A program made the translations under genes and the position numbers. Of a stretch of 64,000 nucleotides of DNA, positions 17,470 to 25,453 are shown in pieces. The first letter of the stretch is position 1. Every line of letters starts with the position of its first letter. The stretch comes from DASYTH01 sp045806965 (GTDB lineage: Bacteria; Actinomycetota; Actinomycetes; Mycobacteriales; Pseudonocardiaceae), in contig JBJMIG010000033.1 in NCBI GenBank assembly GCA_045806965.1, forward strand, positions 30,480 through 94,479, read 5' to 3'. Below the pieces are notes generated by a model. It was given only the letters and a program-made list of their open reading frames with translations. It was not told the DNA's origin and did no database searches.

Positions 17470-18146
17470 CCGGGCACCCCGCTCCGGCGGGGCACCAGCG
17501 CCAGGCCGGCGAGCGCGACCAGCAGCGGCACTCCCGGTGGCAGCAGCGGGCTCGCGGCCAGCGCGAGCGCCGCGCCGGCCAGGGCAGGACGGATCGTGCC
17601 GGCGCCGCGCAGGCTGGGCAGCACCAGCGCGAGCAGGGCCGCCGGGAACGCCGCGTCCAGGCCGAACACCGCCGGGTCGCCGATGGCCCGACCGGCCAGG
17701 ACGCCAGTCAGGGTGCCGAGGTTCCAGCACCCGAACAGGGTCATCCCGCACAGCCAGAACGCCGCCCGACCGCGCCCGGCGCCGCGCTGCCCGATGGCGA
17801 AGGCCACGGTCTCGTCGGTGATCAGGTGACTGCCGACCAGCCGGGCCAGCCGGCCCGGGCCGATCGTGCCGGCGATCGCCAGGCCGTAGGGCAGCAGCCG
17901 GGAGTTGAGCAGCAACGCGCCGAGCACCGCCGCGACCGGTCCGCCACCGGCCGCGACCACGCCGATCGCCAGGAACTGCGCACCGCCCGCGAACACCAGC
18001 GCGGACATCGCCACCGGCAGCCACCACGGCAGGCCCGAGGTCACCGCGAGCGCACCGAACGAGGCGCCGATCACCCCGGTGGCCGCCGCGATGGCCAGCA
18101 CGTCGCGAACAAGGGACCGGTCGATGGTTCGCCAGATCGAACGCAT
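17466..18146 (-). CDS. azlC: AzlC-family branched-chain amino acid permease
   Basis: A 226-residue membrane protein with about six to seven helices. It has the AzlC features GASFGALAVTSGLPWW, SALVFAGGAQFLAIG and LLLNSRLLPYGLAIAG. With AzlD it forms an exporter for branched-chain amino acids or analogues. It is divergent from an XRE-cupin regulator gene 46 bases away, a common local-regulator arrangement for azlCD. Confidence 0.92.
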   Translation of the reverse strand: MRSIWRTIDRSLVRDVLAIAAATGVIGASFGALAVTSGLPWWLPVAMSALVFAGGAQFLAIGVVAAGGGPVAAVLGALLLNSRLLPYGLAIAGTIGPGRLARLVGSHLITDETVAFAIGQRGAGRGRAAFWLCGMTLFGCWNLGTLTGVLAGRAIGDPAVFGLDAAFPAALLALVLPSLRGAGTIRPALAGAALALAASPLLPPGVPLLVALAGLALVPRRSGVPG

Positions 18147-18152
18147 GGCTTC

Positions 18153-18180
18153 TACAATGAACGAAGCCGTCCGCGTTCGT
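18153..18180. promoter_or_regulatory. Divergent azlC/XRE control region
   Basis: Only 46 bases separate the two start codons. On the + strand TACAAT (18153-18158) is a good -10, with no clear -35. An inverted repeat ACGAA (18161-18165) and TTCGT (18176-18180) follows and covers the expected transcription start, so it is a candidate binding site for the XRE regulator. Confidence 0.5.
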
Positions 18181-18192
18181 CAAGGAGAACGA

Positions 18193-18771
18193 ATGGACTT
18201 GTCTGCCGAACGTCCGCCGCCGCGCGGTGCCCCGCTCGACGTCATCGCGCGGGCGCTGCGCCGGGAGCGCGCCCGGATCGGCCTCTCGCTGAGCGAGGTG
18301 GCCAAGCGCGCCGGCATCGCCAAGTCGACGCTCTCCCAGCTCGAGTCGGCCGCCGGCAACCCGAGCGTGGAGACCCTGTGGGCGTTGTCCGTGGCGCTGG
18401 ACGTGCCGTTCAGCCGGCTGGTCGACCCACCCCGGCCCCGGGTGCAGGTGATCCGGGCCGGCGAGGGGCCCGCCGTGTTCTCCGAGCGGGCCAACTACGT
18501 GGCCACCCTGCTGGCGTCGTGTCCGCCGAACGCCCGGCGGGACATCTACCTGATCACCGCCGAGCCGGGACCCGCGCGCGAGTCCGAGCCGCACCTGCCC
18601 GGCGTGGTCGAGCACGTCGTGCTGGCCAGCGGCCGGGCCATGGCCGGGCTCACCGGGGAGCCGGTCGAGCTGGCGCCCGGTGACTACATCGCCTACCCGG
18701 GCGACGTCGAGCACGTCTTCCAAGCACTCCAGCCGGGCACGGCCGCGGTGTTGATCTCCGAGCACGTCTGA
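18193..18771 (+). CDS. XRE-family regulator with C-terminal cupin domain
   Basis: A 192-residue regulator. The N-terminal helix-turn-helix (residues 15-70) reads LSLSEVAKRAGIAKSTLSQLE; a small cupin domain follows with PGVVEHVVLASG and PGDYIAYPGDVEHVF. The ATG has AAGGAG five bases upstream. It most likely senses an amino acid or related ligand and controls the divergent azlCD operon. A small hairpin (GCGGCT-CACC-AGCCGC, 18780-18795) at its 3' side overlaps the end of pdxS. Confidence 0.9.
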   Translation: MDLSAERPPPRGAPLDVIARALRRERARIGLSLSEVAKRAGIAKSTLSQLESAAGNPSVETLWALSVALDVPFSRLVDPPRPRVQVIRAGEGPAVFSERANYVATLLASCPPNARRDIYLITAEPGPARESEPHLPGVVEHVVLASGRAMAGLTGEPVELAPGDYIAYPGDVEHVFQALQPGTAAVLISEHV

Positions 18772-18784
18772 GGCACCCGGCGGC

Positions 18785-19690
18785 TCACCAGCCGCGCTCG
18801 GCCAGCCGGTGCGGCTCGGGGATCTCGTCGACGTTGATGCCGACCATGGCCTCACCCAACCCGCGGGAGACCTTGGCGAGCACGTCCGGGTCGTCGAAGA
18901 ACGTGGTGGCCTTCACGATCGCCTCGGCGCGCCGGGCCGGATCGCCGGACTTGAAGATGCCAGAGCCGACGAACACGCCCTCGGCGCCAAGCTGCATCAT
19001 CATGGCGGCGTCGGTCGGGGTCGCGATGCCGCCCGCGGTGAACAGCACCACCGGCAGCTTGCCGAGCGCGGCCACCTCGCGAACCAGCTCGTAGGGCGCC
19101 TGGAGCTCCTTCGCCGCGACGTAGAGCTCGTCCTCCGAGAGCGAGGTGAGCCGGCGGATCTCGGCGCGGATCCGCCGCATGTGCGTGGTCGCGTTGGACA
19201 CGTCGCCGGTGCCGGCCTCGCCCTTCGAGCGGATCATGGCCGCGCCCTCGGTGAGCCGCCGCAACGCCTCGCCCAGGTTGGTCGCGCCGCACACGAACGG
19301 CACCGTGAACTGCCATTTGTCCACATGGTTGGCGTAGTCCGCCGGGGTGAGCACCTCGGACTCGTCGACGTAGTCCACGCCGAGCGCCTGAAGCACCTGG
19401 GCTTCGACGAAATGCCCGATCCGGGCCTTGGCCATCACCGGGATGGACACCGTGTTGATGATCCCGTCGATCAGGTCGGGATCGCTCATCCGCGCCACGC
19501 CACCCTGTGCCCGGATGTCGGCCGGTACCCGCTCGAGCGCCATCACCGCCACCGCGCCCGCATCCTCGGCGATCTTCGCCTGCTCCGGGGTGACCACGTC
19601 CATGATCACGCCGCCCTTGAGCATCTCCGCCATGCCGCGCTTGACCCGCGCGGTGCCGGTCCGGGCTTCATGCGACTGAACGTCAGACAC
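18785..19690 (-). CDS. pdxS: Pyridoxal 5'-phosphate synthase lyase subunit PdxS
   Basis: A 301-residue TIM-barrel enzyme that builds pyridoxal phosphate from ribose 5-phosphate, glyceraldehyde 3-phosphate and ammonia from PdxT. Conserved stretches include GGVIMDVVTPEQAKIAEDAG, AVMALERVPADIR, the catalytic-Lys region MAKARIGHFVEAQ and IRSKGEAGTG. The GTG start has GGAAGG seven bases upstream. It has its own promoter, divergent from fusA2. Confidence 0.97.
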   Translation of the reverse strand: MSDVQSHEARTGTARVKRGMAEMLKGGVIMDVVTPEQAKIAEDAGAVAVMALERVPADIRAQGGVARMSDPDLIDGIINTVSIPVMAKARIGHFVEAQVLQALGVDYVDESEVLTPADYANHVDKWQFTVPFVCGATNLGEALRRLTEGAAMIRSKGEAGTGDVSNATTHMRRIRAEIRRLTSLSEDELYVAAKELQAPYELVREVAALGKLPVVLFTAGGIATPTDAAMMMQLGAEGVFVGSGIFKSGDPARRAEAIVKATTFFDDPDVLAKVSRGLGEAMVGINVDEIPEPHRLAERGW

Positions 19691-19734
19691 GTTTCGACCT
19701 TCCGATACTTGGGGTGTGGGATTCCGCTGACCTC

Positions 19735-19761
19735 ATGTTACGGCCGACGTGGACACGTCAA
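19735..19761 (-). promoter_or_regulatory. pdxS promoter with overlapping palindrome
   Basis: Read on the minus strand, -35 TTGACG (19761-19756) and -10 TAACAT (19740-19735) are separated by 15 bases. A perfect inverted repeat GACGTG-GA-CACGTC (19746-19759) covers the spacer and part of the -35. A regulator bound here would block pdxS transcription. Which regulator is unknown. Confidence 0.55.
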
Positions 19762-19903
19762 CCGGGCCAATCCTGGACGTTCTCACCAGGCCACTATCGA
19801 GCCGTGCGCGCATTGCTACGTGCGAGTGGTGCGCCGGCCCAAACCTTGTCCTCAGCAGGCGTACGGTGTGGGATCGACCACATCGCTGGTCGGGCCCTGT
19901 TCG

Positions 19904-19941
19904 CCCGAAGTTCCCAAGACAGCGCTGTCTCGTTCGGGAGG
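19904..19941 (+). promoter_or_regulatory. Possible Shine-Dalgarno-sequestering structure upstream of fusA2
   Basis: CCCGAA (19904-19909) can pair with TTCGGG (19933-19938), whose last bases belong to the fusA2 ribosome site GGGAGG (19936-19941). Between them is a perfect 14-base palindrome, AGACAGCGCTGTCT (19917-19930). In RNA this would fold into a bulged hairpin that hides the ribosome site; in DNA the palindrome could be an operator. Confidence 0.4.
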
Positions 19942-19950
19942 TTGATTGTC

Positions 19951-22089
19951 ATGGCTGCTAAGAGCACCGACAACGGTGACGGCGGAGCGGCGGTCGCTGT
20001 AGACGATCCCGCCAAGGTGCGAAACATCGTGCTGGTCGGCCCCTCCGGCTCGGGCAAGACCACATTGACCGAGGCTTTGCTCACCGCGGCGGGAGTGATC
20101 TCCCGGGCCGGCTCCGTCACCGAAGGCACCACGGTCTGCGACCACGACCCGGCCGCGGTCCGCCAGCAGCGCTCGGTCGGCCTCGCGGTCGCACCGCTGA
20201 TGCACGACGGCGTCAAGATCAACCTCATCGACACCCCCGGCTACGCGGACTTCGTCGGCGACGTCCGGGCCGGCCTGCGCGCCGCCGACGCGGCCCTGTT
20301 CGTGGTGAGCGCCGCTGAGGGTGTCGACCCCGCGACCACCGCGCTGTGGGAGGAGTGCGCCGCGGTGGGCATGCCCCGGGCCGTCGTCATCGGCCGGCTG
20401 GACCACCAGCGCGCCGATCTGGCCGCCGAGCTCGCCGCCTGCCAGGAGGCCTTCGGCGCCGGCGTGCTGCCGCTCTACCTGCCCGCGCCCGGGGGCAAGA
20501 ACGGGCTGATCGGGCTGATCACCGGCCGGCTCCTCGACTACACCGACGGCTATCCGCCCAAGCCAACCGAACCGGAGGCCGGCGAGCTGGAGTCGGTCAA
20601 CGACGCGCGCAACGAGCTGATCGAGGGGATCATCGCCGAGAGCGAGGACGAGTCCCTGATGGACCGCTACCTCGGCGGCGAGGAGATCGAGGCGGCCACG
20701 CTGATCGCCGACCTGGAGACCGCGGTGGCCAGGGGCTCCTTCCACCCGGTGATCCCGGTCTGCTCGGCCACCGGACTTGGCCTCGCCGAGGTGCTCGAGG
20801 CACTCTCCGGAGCCTTCCCCTCCCCGCTCGAGCACCCGATCCCCCAGGTCACCGACACCCTGGGCAACGCGCAGGGCGAGCTAAGGGCCGACCCGAACGG
20901 CCCGCTGGCCGCCGAGGTGATCCGCACCTCGGTGGACTCCTACGTCGGCCGGGTGTCGCTGGTCAGGGTGTTCTCCGGCACGTTGCGCCCGGAGCGCCCG
21001 GTACACGTCTCCGGGCACGGGATGGCCGAGCGCGGGCACGAGGACCACGACGCCGACGAGCGGGTGGCGCACATCTACTCCCCACTCGGCGCGAACCTGC
21101 GCGAGGTGCCGTTCTGCGTGGCCGGCGACGTCTGCGCGCTGACCAAGGTCACCACGGCGGAGACCGGGGACACCGTCTCCGCGCCGGACCGCCCGTTGTT
21201 GATGACGCCGTGGCAGATGCCGGAGCCGCTGCTGCCGGTGGCCATCGTGGCCAAGACCCGCAGCGACGAGGATGCCCTGTCGCGCAACCTGAACCGGCTC
21301 GTCGCCGGCGACCCGACGCTGCGGCTCGAGCGCAACGCCGAGACCCACCAGCTCGTGCTGTGGTGCATGGGCGAGGCGCACGCCGACGTGGTGCTCGCCC
21401 GGCTGCGGGCCGGCGGCGCCGACGTGGACACCGAGCCGATGAAGGTGACGCTGCGCGAGACGTTCGCCGGCAAGGCTCGGGGGCACGGCCGGCACGTCAA
21501 GCAGTCCGGCGGGCACGGCCAGTACGCCGTGTGCGACATCGAGGTGGAGCCGCTCCCGGTGGGCAGCGGGTTCGAGTTCCTGGACAAGGTGGTCGGCGGC
21601 TCGGTGCCGAACCAGTTCATCGGCAGCGTCGAGAAGGGCGTGCGGGCCCAGCTCACCAAGGGGTTGCAGGCCGGCTTCCCGGTCGTGGACATCCGGGTGA
21701 CCCTGTTCGACGGCAAGGCGCACAGCGTCGACTCCTCAGACGCGGCCTTCCAGACCGCCGGCTCGCTCGCCCTCAAGGACGCCGCGAGCAACGGCCGGAT
21801 CTCGCTGCTCGAGCCGATCGACGAGGTGCTCATCCGGCTGCCGGACGACCACCTGGGCACCGTGCTCGGCGACCTGTCCGGCCGCCGCGGCCGGGTGCTC
21901 GGCACCGAGGCGGACAGCCCGGGATACAGCCGGGTGCGCGCCGAGGTGCCGGCCACCTCGCTGTTGCGCTACGCGATCGACCTGCGCTCGATGACGTCCG
22001 GGTCGGCCACGTTCACCCGCAGCTTCGTGCGGTTCGACCCGCTGCCGGACTCCCTCGCCGCGCACGCCCTGGCCAAGGACAAGGACTAA
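19951..22089 (+). CDS. fusA2: Elongation factor G-like GTPase (EF-G2)
   Basis: A 712-residue paralogue of EF-G. The G domain has G1 GPSGSGKTTLTEALL, not the usual GHVDAGKTT, and G3 DTPGYADF. The G4 position reads IGRLDHQ where NKxD is usual. Domains II to V follow, including the domain IV region HVKQSGGHGQYAVCDIEVEP and SVPNQFIGSVEKG. Its role is uncertain: such proteins are distinct from the essential EF-G and are related to ribosome-protection GTPases. The ATG has GGGAGG nine bases upstream. It stands alone between pdxS and a repeat array. Confidence 0.92.
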   Translation: MAAKSTDNGDGGAAVAVDDPAKVRNIVLVGPSGSGKTTLTEALLTAAGVISRAGSVTEGTTVCDHDPAAVRQQRSVGLAVAPLMHDGVKINLIDTPGYADFVGDVRAGLRAADAALFVVSAAEGVDPATTALWEECAAVGMPRAVVIGRLDHQRADLAAELAACQEAFGAGVLPLYLPAPGGKNGLIGLITGRLLDYTDGYPPKPTEPEAGELESVNDARNELIEGIIAESEDESLMDRYLGGEEIEAATLIADLETAVARGSFHPVIPVCSATGLGLAEVLEALSGAFPSPLEHPIPQVTDTLGNAQGELRADPNGPLAAEVIRTSVDSYVGRVSLVRVFSGTLRPERPVHVSGHGMAERGHEDHDADERVAHIYSPLGANLREVPFCVAGDVCALTKVTTAETGDTVSAPDRPLLMTPWQMPEPLLPVAIVAKTRSDEDALSRNLNRLVAGDPTLRLERNAETHQLVLWCMGEAHADVVLARLRAGGADVDTEPMKVTLRETFAGKARGHGRHVKQSGGHGQYAVCDIEVEPLPVGSGFEFLDKVVGGSVPNQFIGSVEKGVRAQLTKGLQAGFPVVDIRVTLFDGKAHSVDSSDAAFQTAGSLALKDAASNGRISLLEPIDEVLIRLPDDHLGTVLGDLSGRRGRVLGTEADSPGYSRVRAEVPATSLLRYAIDLRSMTSGSATFTRSFVRFDPLPDSLAAHALAKDKD

Positions 22090-22090
22090 C

Positions 22091-22156
22091 GAACGCAGCA
22101 CTCGCGGGCCTGAGCGCAGCACTCGCTTGCCTGAGCGCAGAACTCGCGATTTGAGC
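22091..22156 (+). repeat. 21-bp-period intergenic repeat, locus A
   Basis: Directly after the fusA2 stop lie tandem units starting at 22109 and 22130, with partial units on both sides (22091-22108 and 22151 on). The unit pattern is CCTGAGCGC-N3-ACTCGC-N3. The same unit and spacing occur at 38897-38972 and, inverted, at 59463-59525. Confidence 0.85.
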
Positions 22157-22363
22157 AGTGCGGTGATGTGTGGTGAAGGTGTGCGAGCGGCCGCCGGTGT
22201 CTGGACCGACGAGCAGCGCAGCGAGCGAGGAACGAGCGAGCGAGCAGCGCAGGAGGGAAGACACCGGGCACGAGGCCGCGAGCCGCCCGAGCGAGCTTGC
22301 GAGCGAGGGCAGAAGAATCAGCGAGCGGCCGCCCGAGCGAGCTTGCGAGCGACGGCAGAAGAA
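22157..22363. repeat. GAGC-rich low-complexity region with tandem duplication
   Basis: No gene is seen here. CCGGTGTCT (22194-22202) and AGACACCGG (22259-22267) form distant arms around a GAGC/GAGCA-rich loop. A 42-base unit beginning GCCGCCCGAGCGAGC occurs at 22282-22323 and again at 22328-22369, with one mismatch. The second copy contains the stop codon of the Nudix gene, so the array includes a duplicated gene end. Confidence 0.75.
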
Positions 22364-23377
22364 TCAGCGGACGGTGCGGACCGTGCCGTCCCACTGACCG
22401 GAGATCAGGGCGGGCAGCAGCTCGGCCAGTTGCACGGGGTACACCGTGTCCTGGGTGGACTTCAGCTCGTCCGGGCGCCACCACCGGTGTCCGTCGACCA
22501 TGCGGCGCTCCGTGTCGGTGAAGCCTGAGGTGTCCACCGTGAGCTCCACGGACTTGCCGTTCGTGTTCGCCAGCCGAGCGAGGAAGAACCACTCCTCGCT
22601 GTCGTAGCTGCGTCCGTCGAAACTGAACACCACGCGGCGCCGCCACATCGGGCCGACCAGCTGGTCTTCGGACAGCGCGATCCCGGTCTCCTCGGCGAGC
22701 TCCCGAACGGCCGCGGCGCGCAGGTTCTCCCCCGGCTCGACGCCGCCGCCGGCCGTGATCCACCAGGAGTCCTCGGCCCGGCGCGGGTCGTGGCCGTTGA
22801 ACAGCAACACCCGGCCGTCGCCGTCGAGCAGCACCACCCTGGCCGACGGGCGGGGCATCGGCGCGGCGTCCGGCTCACCGGCCAGCGCCGGTTCGACGAT
22901 CTCGAAGTACTCCGGCTGCGGCGCCGTGCCGGCTAACTTGAGCCACCGCGCCGCCCGGCGCCTGCGCTGGGACAGCGTGTCGCGCACCGCGTCGTTGTGC
23001 ACCCGGCGAGCGATCACCACCCGCTGCTCGGCGTCCACCAACTCGGTGGCCAGCGCCAACGGCAGGTGCGCCCGGTCAACCGCGGCGAGTTGGAGGGTGA
23101 GGTCGTTCTCGGCGGCCTCCCGGTCCATCCGCGGCGCCTGCTCAGCCCGCTCGGCCATGGCGCGCAGCGTGTCCGCCCCGGTGCGCTCGGCCAGCCCGGC
23201 CGCGGACACCGTCCTGGCCACCACGGCCCGCCTGGCCAGCGCCGCGTCCAACGCGGCCCAGGCCGCGTCGGTGCGCACATGCAGCCGGTCGAGCCGGTTC
23301 GCCGTGCCGACCAGCCACGGACCAACGACCAGGGCCAGTACGATCACCACGATCAGCAGCGTGACCAGCAGGCTCAT
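22364..23377 (-). CDS. Membrane-anchored Nudix hydrolase of the PIM cluster
   Basis: A 337-residue protein. It begins with a membrane helix (LLVTLLIVVIVLALVVGPWLVG), then a helical region of about 120 residues, then a Nudix domain. The Nudix box runs from about 210 to 232 (GGGVEPGEN...RELAEETGI) with all catalytic Glu residues. The family cleaves nucleoside diphosphates linked to other groups. It corresponds by position to mycobacterial Rv2609c and lies 7 bases downstream of pimA on the same strand, so a link to nucleotide-sugar or lipid metabolism is likely but unproven. The stop codon sits in a duplicated 42-base repeat. Confidence 0.9.
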   Translation of the reverse strand: MSLLVTLLIVVIVLALVVGPWLVGTANRLDRLHVRTDAAWAALDAALARRAVVARTVSAAGLAERTGADTLRAMAERAEQAPRMDREAAENDLTLQLAAVDRAHLPLALATELVDAEQRVVIARRVHNDAVRDTLSQRRRRAARWLKLAGTAPQPEYFEIVEPALAGEPDAAPMPRPSARVVLLDGDGRVLLFNGHDPRRAEDSWWITAGGGVEPGENLRAAAVRELAEETGIALSEDQLVGPMWRRRVVFSFDGRSYDSEEWFFLARLANTNGKSVELTVDTSGFTDTERRMVDGHRWWRPDELKSTQDTVYPVQLAELLPALISGQWDGTVRTVR

Positions 23378-23384
23378 GAGGATG

Positions 23385-24515
23385 TCACTCCAGTTCCCGC
23401 ACCCGCCGCGGATTGGCGGCGATGGCTTGCTCGTAGACCCGAAGTACCTGGCCGGCCACCACCGGCCAGTCGAAGGCGGTCACCCGGCGCCGGGCCTGCG
23501 CGGCGAGCGCGGCCCTGCGGTCCGGATCGGCCAGCAGCTGACGAAGCGCGGCGGCCAGCGCCACCGGATCCCCGACCGGGGTCAGCACACCCGCCCGGCC
23601 GTCGTCGAGCACTCGGCGAAACGCGTTCAGGTCGCTGGCCACCACCGGCGCCCCGGCCGACATCGCCTCGGTGAGGATCACCCCGAAGCTCTCGCCGCCG
23701 GTGTTGGGCGCGCAGTAGACGTCGACGCTGCGCAGCGCGGCGGCCTTGGTCGCCTCGTCCGCCTGACCGAGCAGCACCACCCGGTCGGCGAGCTCGGGAC
23801 CGGCGCGCAGCTTCAGCTCGTCGCCGTCGCCACGGCCGATCACGAGCAGCCGTAGGTCCGGCAGCTCCGCGTCGAGGAGGCGCAGCGCGTCCAGCAGCAC
23901 GGCCATGCCCTTGCGCGGCTCGTCGTAGCGACCGACGAAACCGACCGTGCCGCCCGGGCGCGGATAGCCGGGCAGCGGCTCGGCCCGCTGGAAGAACCCG
24001 ACGTCCACCCCGTTCGGGATCTCCACCGCGTCCCCGCCCAGATGTTCCACCTGGACTCGGCGGGCCAACGCGGACACCGCGATCCTGGCGGTGATCTTCT
24101 CCAGGAACGGCTGGAGCACCGCCTGGAACGCGCTCAGCGTGCGGGAGCGCGGGGTGGACGTGTGGAAGGTGGCCACGATCGGACCGTCCGCGATCATCAG
24201 CGCCAGCATGGACAGGCTGGGCGCGGTCGGCTCGTGCAGGTGCAGCACGTCGAAGTCGTGGTCGCGGATCCAGCGCCGCACCCGGGTGAAGGACACCGGG
24301 CCGAAGGAGAGCCGGGCCACCGAGCCGTTGTACGGGATGCGCACCGCACGGCCGGTCGGGTGGACGAAGTCGGGCAGCGGGGTCTCCTCGTCGGCCGGCG
24401 CCAGCACCTCAACCTGGTGGCCGAGCCCGCGCAGCACCCTGGCCAGGTCGAGCACGTGCGCCTGCACCCCTCCGGGCACCTCGAAGGAGTACGGGCAGAC
24501 GACGCCGATCCTCAC
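23385..24515 (-). CDS. pimA: Phosphatidylinositol alpha-mannosyltransferase PimA
   Basis: A 376-residue GT4 glycosyltransferase that adds the first mannose from GDP-mannose to phosphatidylinositol, on the cytosolic face of the membrane. The N-terminus VRIGVVCPYSFEVPGGVQAHV, read as RIGVVCPYSFEVPGGVQ, is close to mycobacterial PimA. Also seen are VEIPNGVDV, GRYDEPRKGMAVLL and the EX7E-type segment GGESFGVILTEAMSAG. The GTG at 24515 overlaps the stop of the acyltransferase gene by four bases (GTGA). It belongs to the operon pgsA-acyltransferase-pimA-Nudix. Confidence 0.96.
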   Translation of the reverse strand: MRIGVVCPYSFEVPGGVQAHVLDLARVLRGLGHQVEVLAPADEETPLPDFVHPTGRAVRIPYNGSVARLSFGPVSFTRVRRWIRDHDFDVLHLHEPTAPSLSMLALMIADGPIVATFHTSTPRSRTLSAFQAVLQPFLEKITARIAVSALARRVQVEHLGGDAVEIPNGVDVGFFQRAEPLPGYPRPGGTVGFVGRYDEPRKGMAVLLDALRLLDAELPDLRLLVIGRGDGDELKLRAGPELADRVVLLGQADEATKAAALRSVDVYCAPNTGGESFGVILTEAMSAGAPVVASDLNAFRRVLDDGRAGVLTPVGDPVALAAALRQLLADPDRRAALAAQARRRVTAFDWPVVAGQVLRVYEQAIAANPRRVRELE

Positions 24516-25453
24516 GTCCGCTCCCGGGACTCGGCCAGCGCCCGCTGCCGGTCGTCGGGCAGGTCCGCGAGCCACAGCGGTTGCAGCATGTGCCAGTCCA
24601 CCGGGTTGGCGGCGATGTCCGCGGCGAAGCCGTCGGCCATCCGCTGGGTCACCGCCGGAATCTCCTCACGCTCGTGCACGATCATCGGGCTGTGCACGCC
24701 GACGGCCCAGCCGTCGGGAGTGAACGCCTGGTTCACGATCAACAGGGTGGCGCCGGTCATCGCGGCGAGCCGGGCCGGCCCGGCCGGCATCCTGGTCCGC
24801 TCGCCGAAGAAGGTCACCGGGATGCCGCGGCGGGACAGGTCCCGGTCGGCCGGCAGACACACCACCCGGTTCTGCCGCAGGCGCTCGATCAGCAGCCGGT
24901 AGGACGACACGTCGGTGCCCGAGGTCGGCAGGATCTCGAAGCCGAGCGACTGGCGGTAGGCGACGAAGCGCTGGAAGAGGGACTCCGGACGGAGCCGTTC
25001 AACCACGGTGGTGAACCGGCCGGAGTGGTTGACCAGCCACATGCCGGACACGTCCCAGTTCCCGGTGTGCGGCAGCGCCAGCACGAGGCCTTTGCCGCGG
25101 GACAGCGCCTCGTCGAGCATCGACTTGTTGACGAACTCGGCCTCGACCCGACGGCAGATCTCCCGGTGGTCCATGCCGGGCAGCCGGAACGTCTCGCGCC
25201 AGTACCTGGCGTAGGAGCGCAGGCCGCCGCGCACCAGCTCATCCAGCTCGGCCCCGCTGGCCTGCGGCACGACCCTGGCGAGGTTGCGCCGCAGCTGCGC
25301 GACCGCCGGACCGTCCCGCCGCACCGCGAGGTCCGCGCCCGCTTGGAAGACCGAGGTGGCGAGGCCCTCCGGCAACCGCCGGACCAGTCCCCAGCCCGCG
25401 GCGAACCCGAGGTCGGCAACCCGATGCCGCCACCGGCCCGCGAGGTCGGTCAC
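24512..25453 (-). CDS. Phosphatidylinositol mannoside acyltransferase
   Basis: A 313-residue lysophospholipid acyltransferase-family protein. The catalytic HX4D motif is in LALPHTGNWDVSG, and RGIPVTFFGER follows. By position between pgsA and pimA it corresponds to Rv2611c, which acylates the mannose of PIM1/PIM2 at the membrane surface. The GTG at 25453 overlaps the pgsA stop by four bases (GTGA). A much longer frame extending into pgsA is a shadow. Confidence 0.94.
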   Translation of the reverse strand: MTDLAGRWRHRVADLGFAAGWGLVRRLPEGLATSVFQAGADLAVRRDGPAVAQLRRNLARVVPQASGAELDELVRGGLRSYARYWRETFRLPGMDHREICRRVEAEFVNKSMLDEALSRGKGLVLALPHTGNWDVSGMWLVNHSGRFTTVVERLRPESLFQRFVAYRQSLGFEILPTSGTDVSSYRLLIERLRQNRVVCLPADRDLSRRGIPVTFFGERTRMPAGPARLAAMTGATLLIVNQAFTPDGWAVGVHSPMIVHEREEIPAVTQRMADGFAADIAANPVDWHMLQPLWLADLPDDRQRALAESRERT

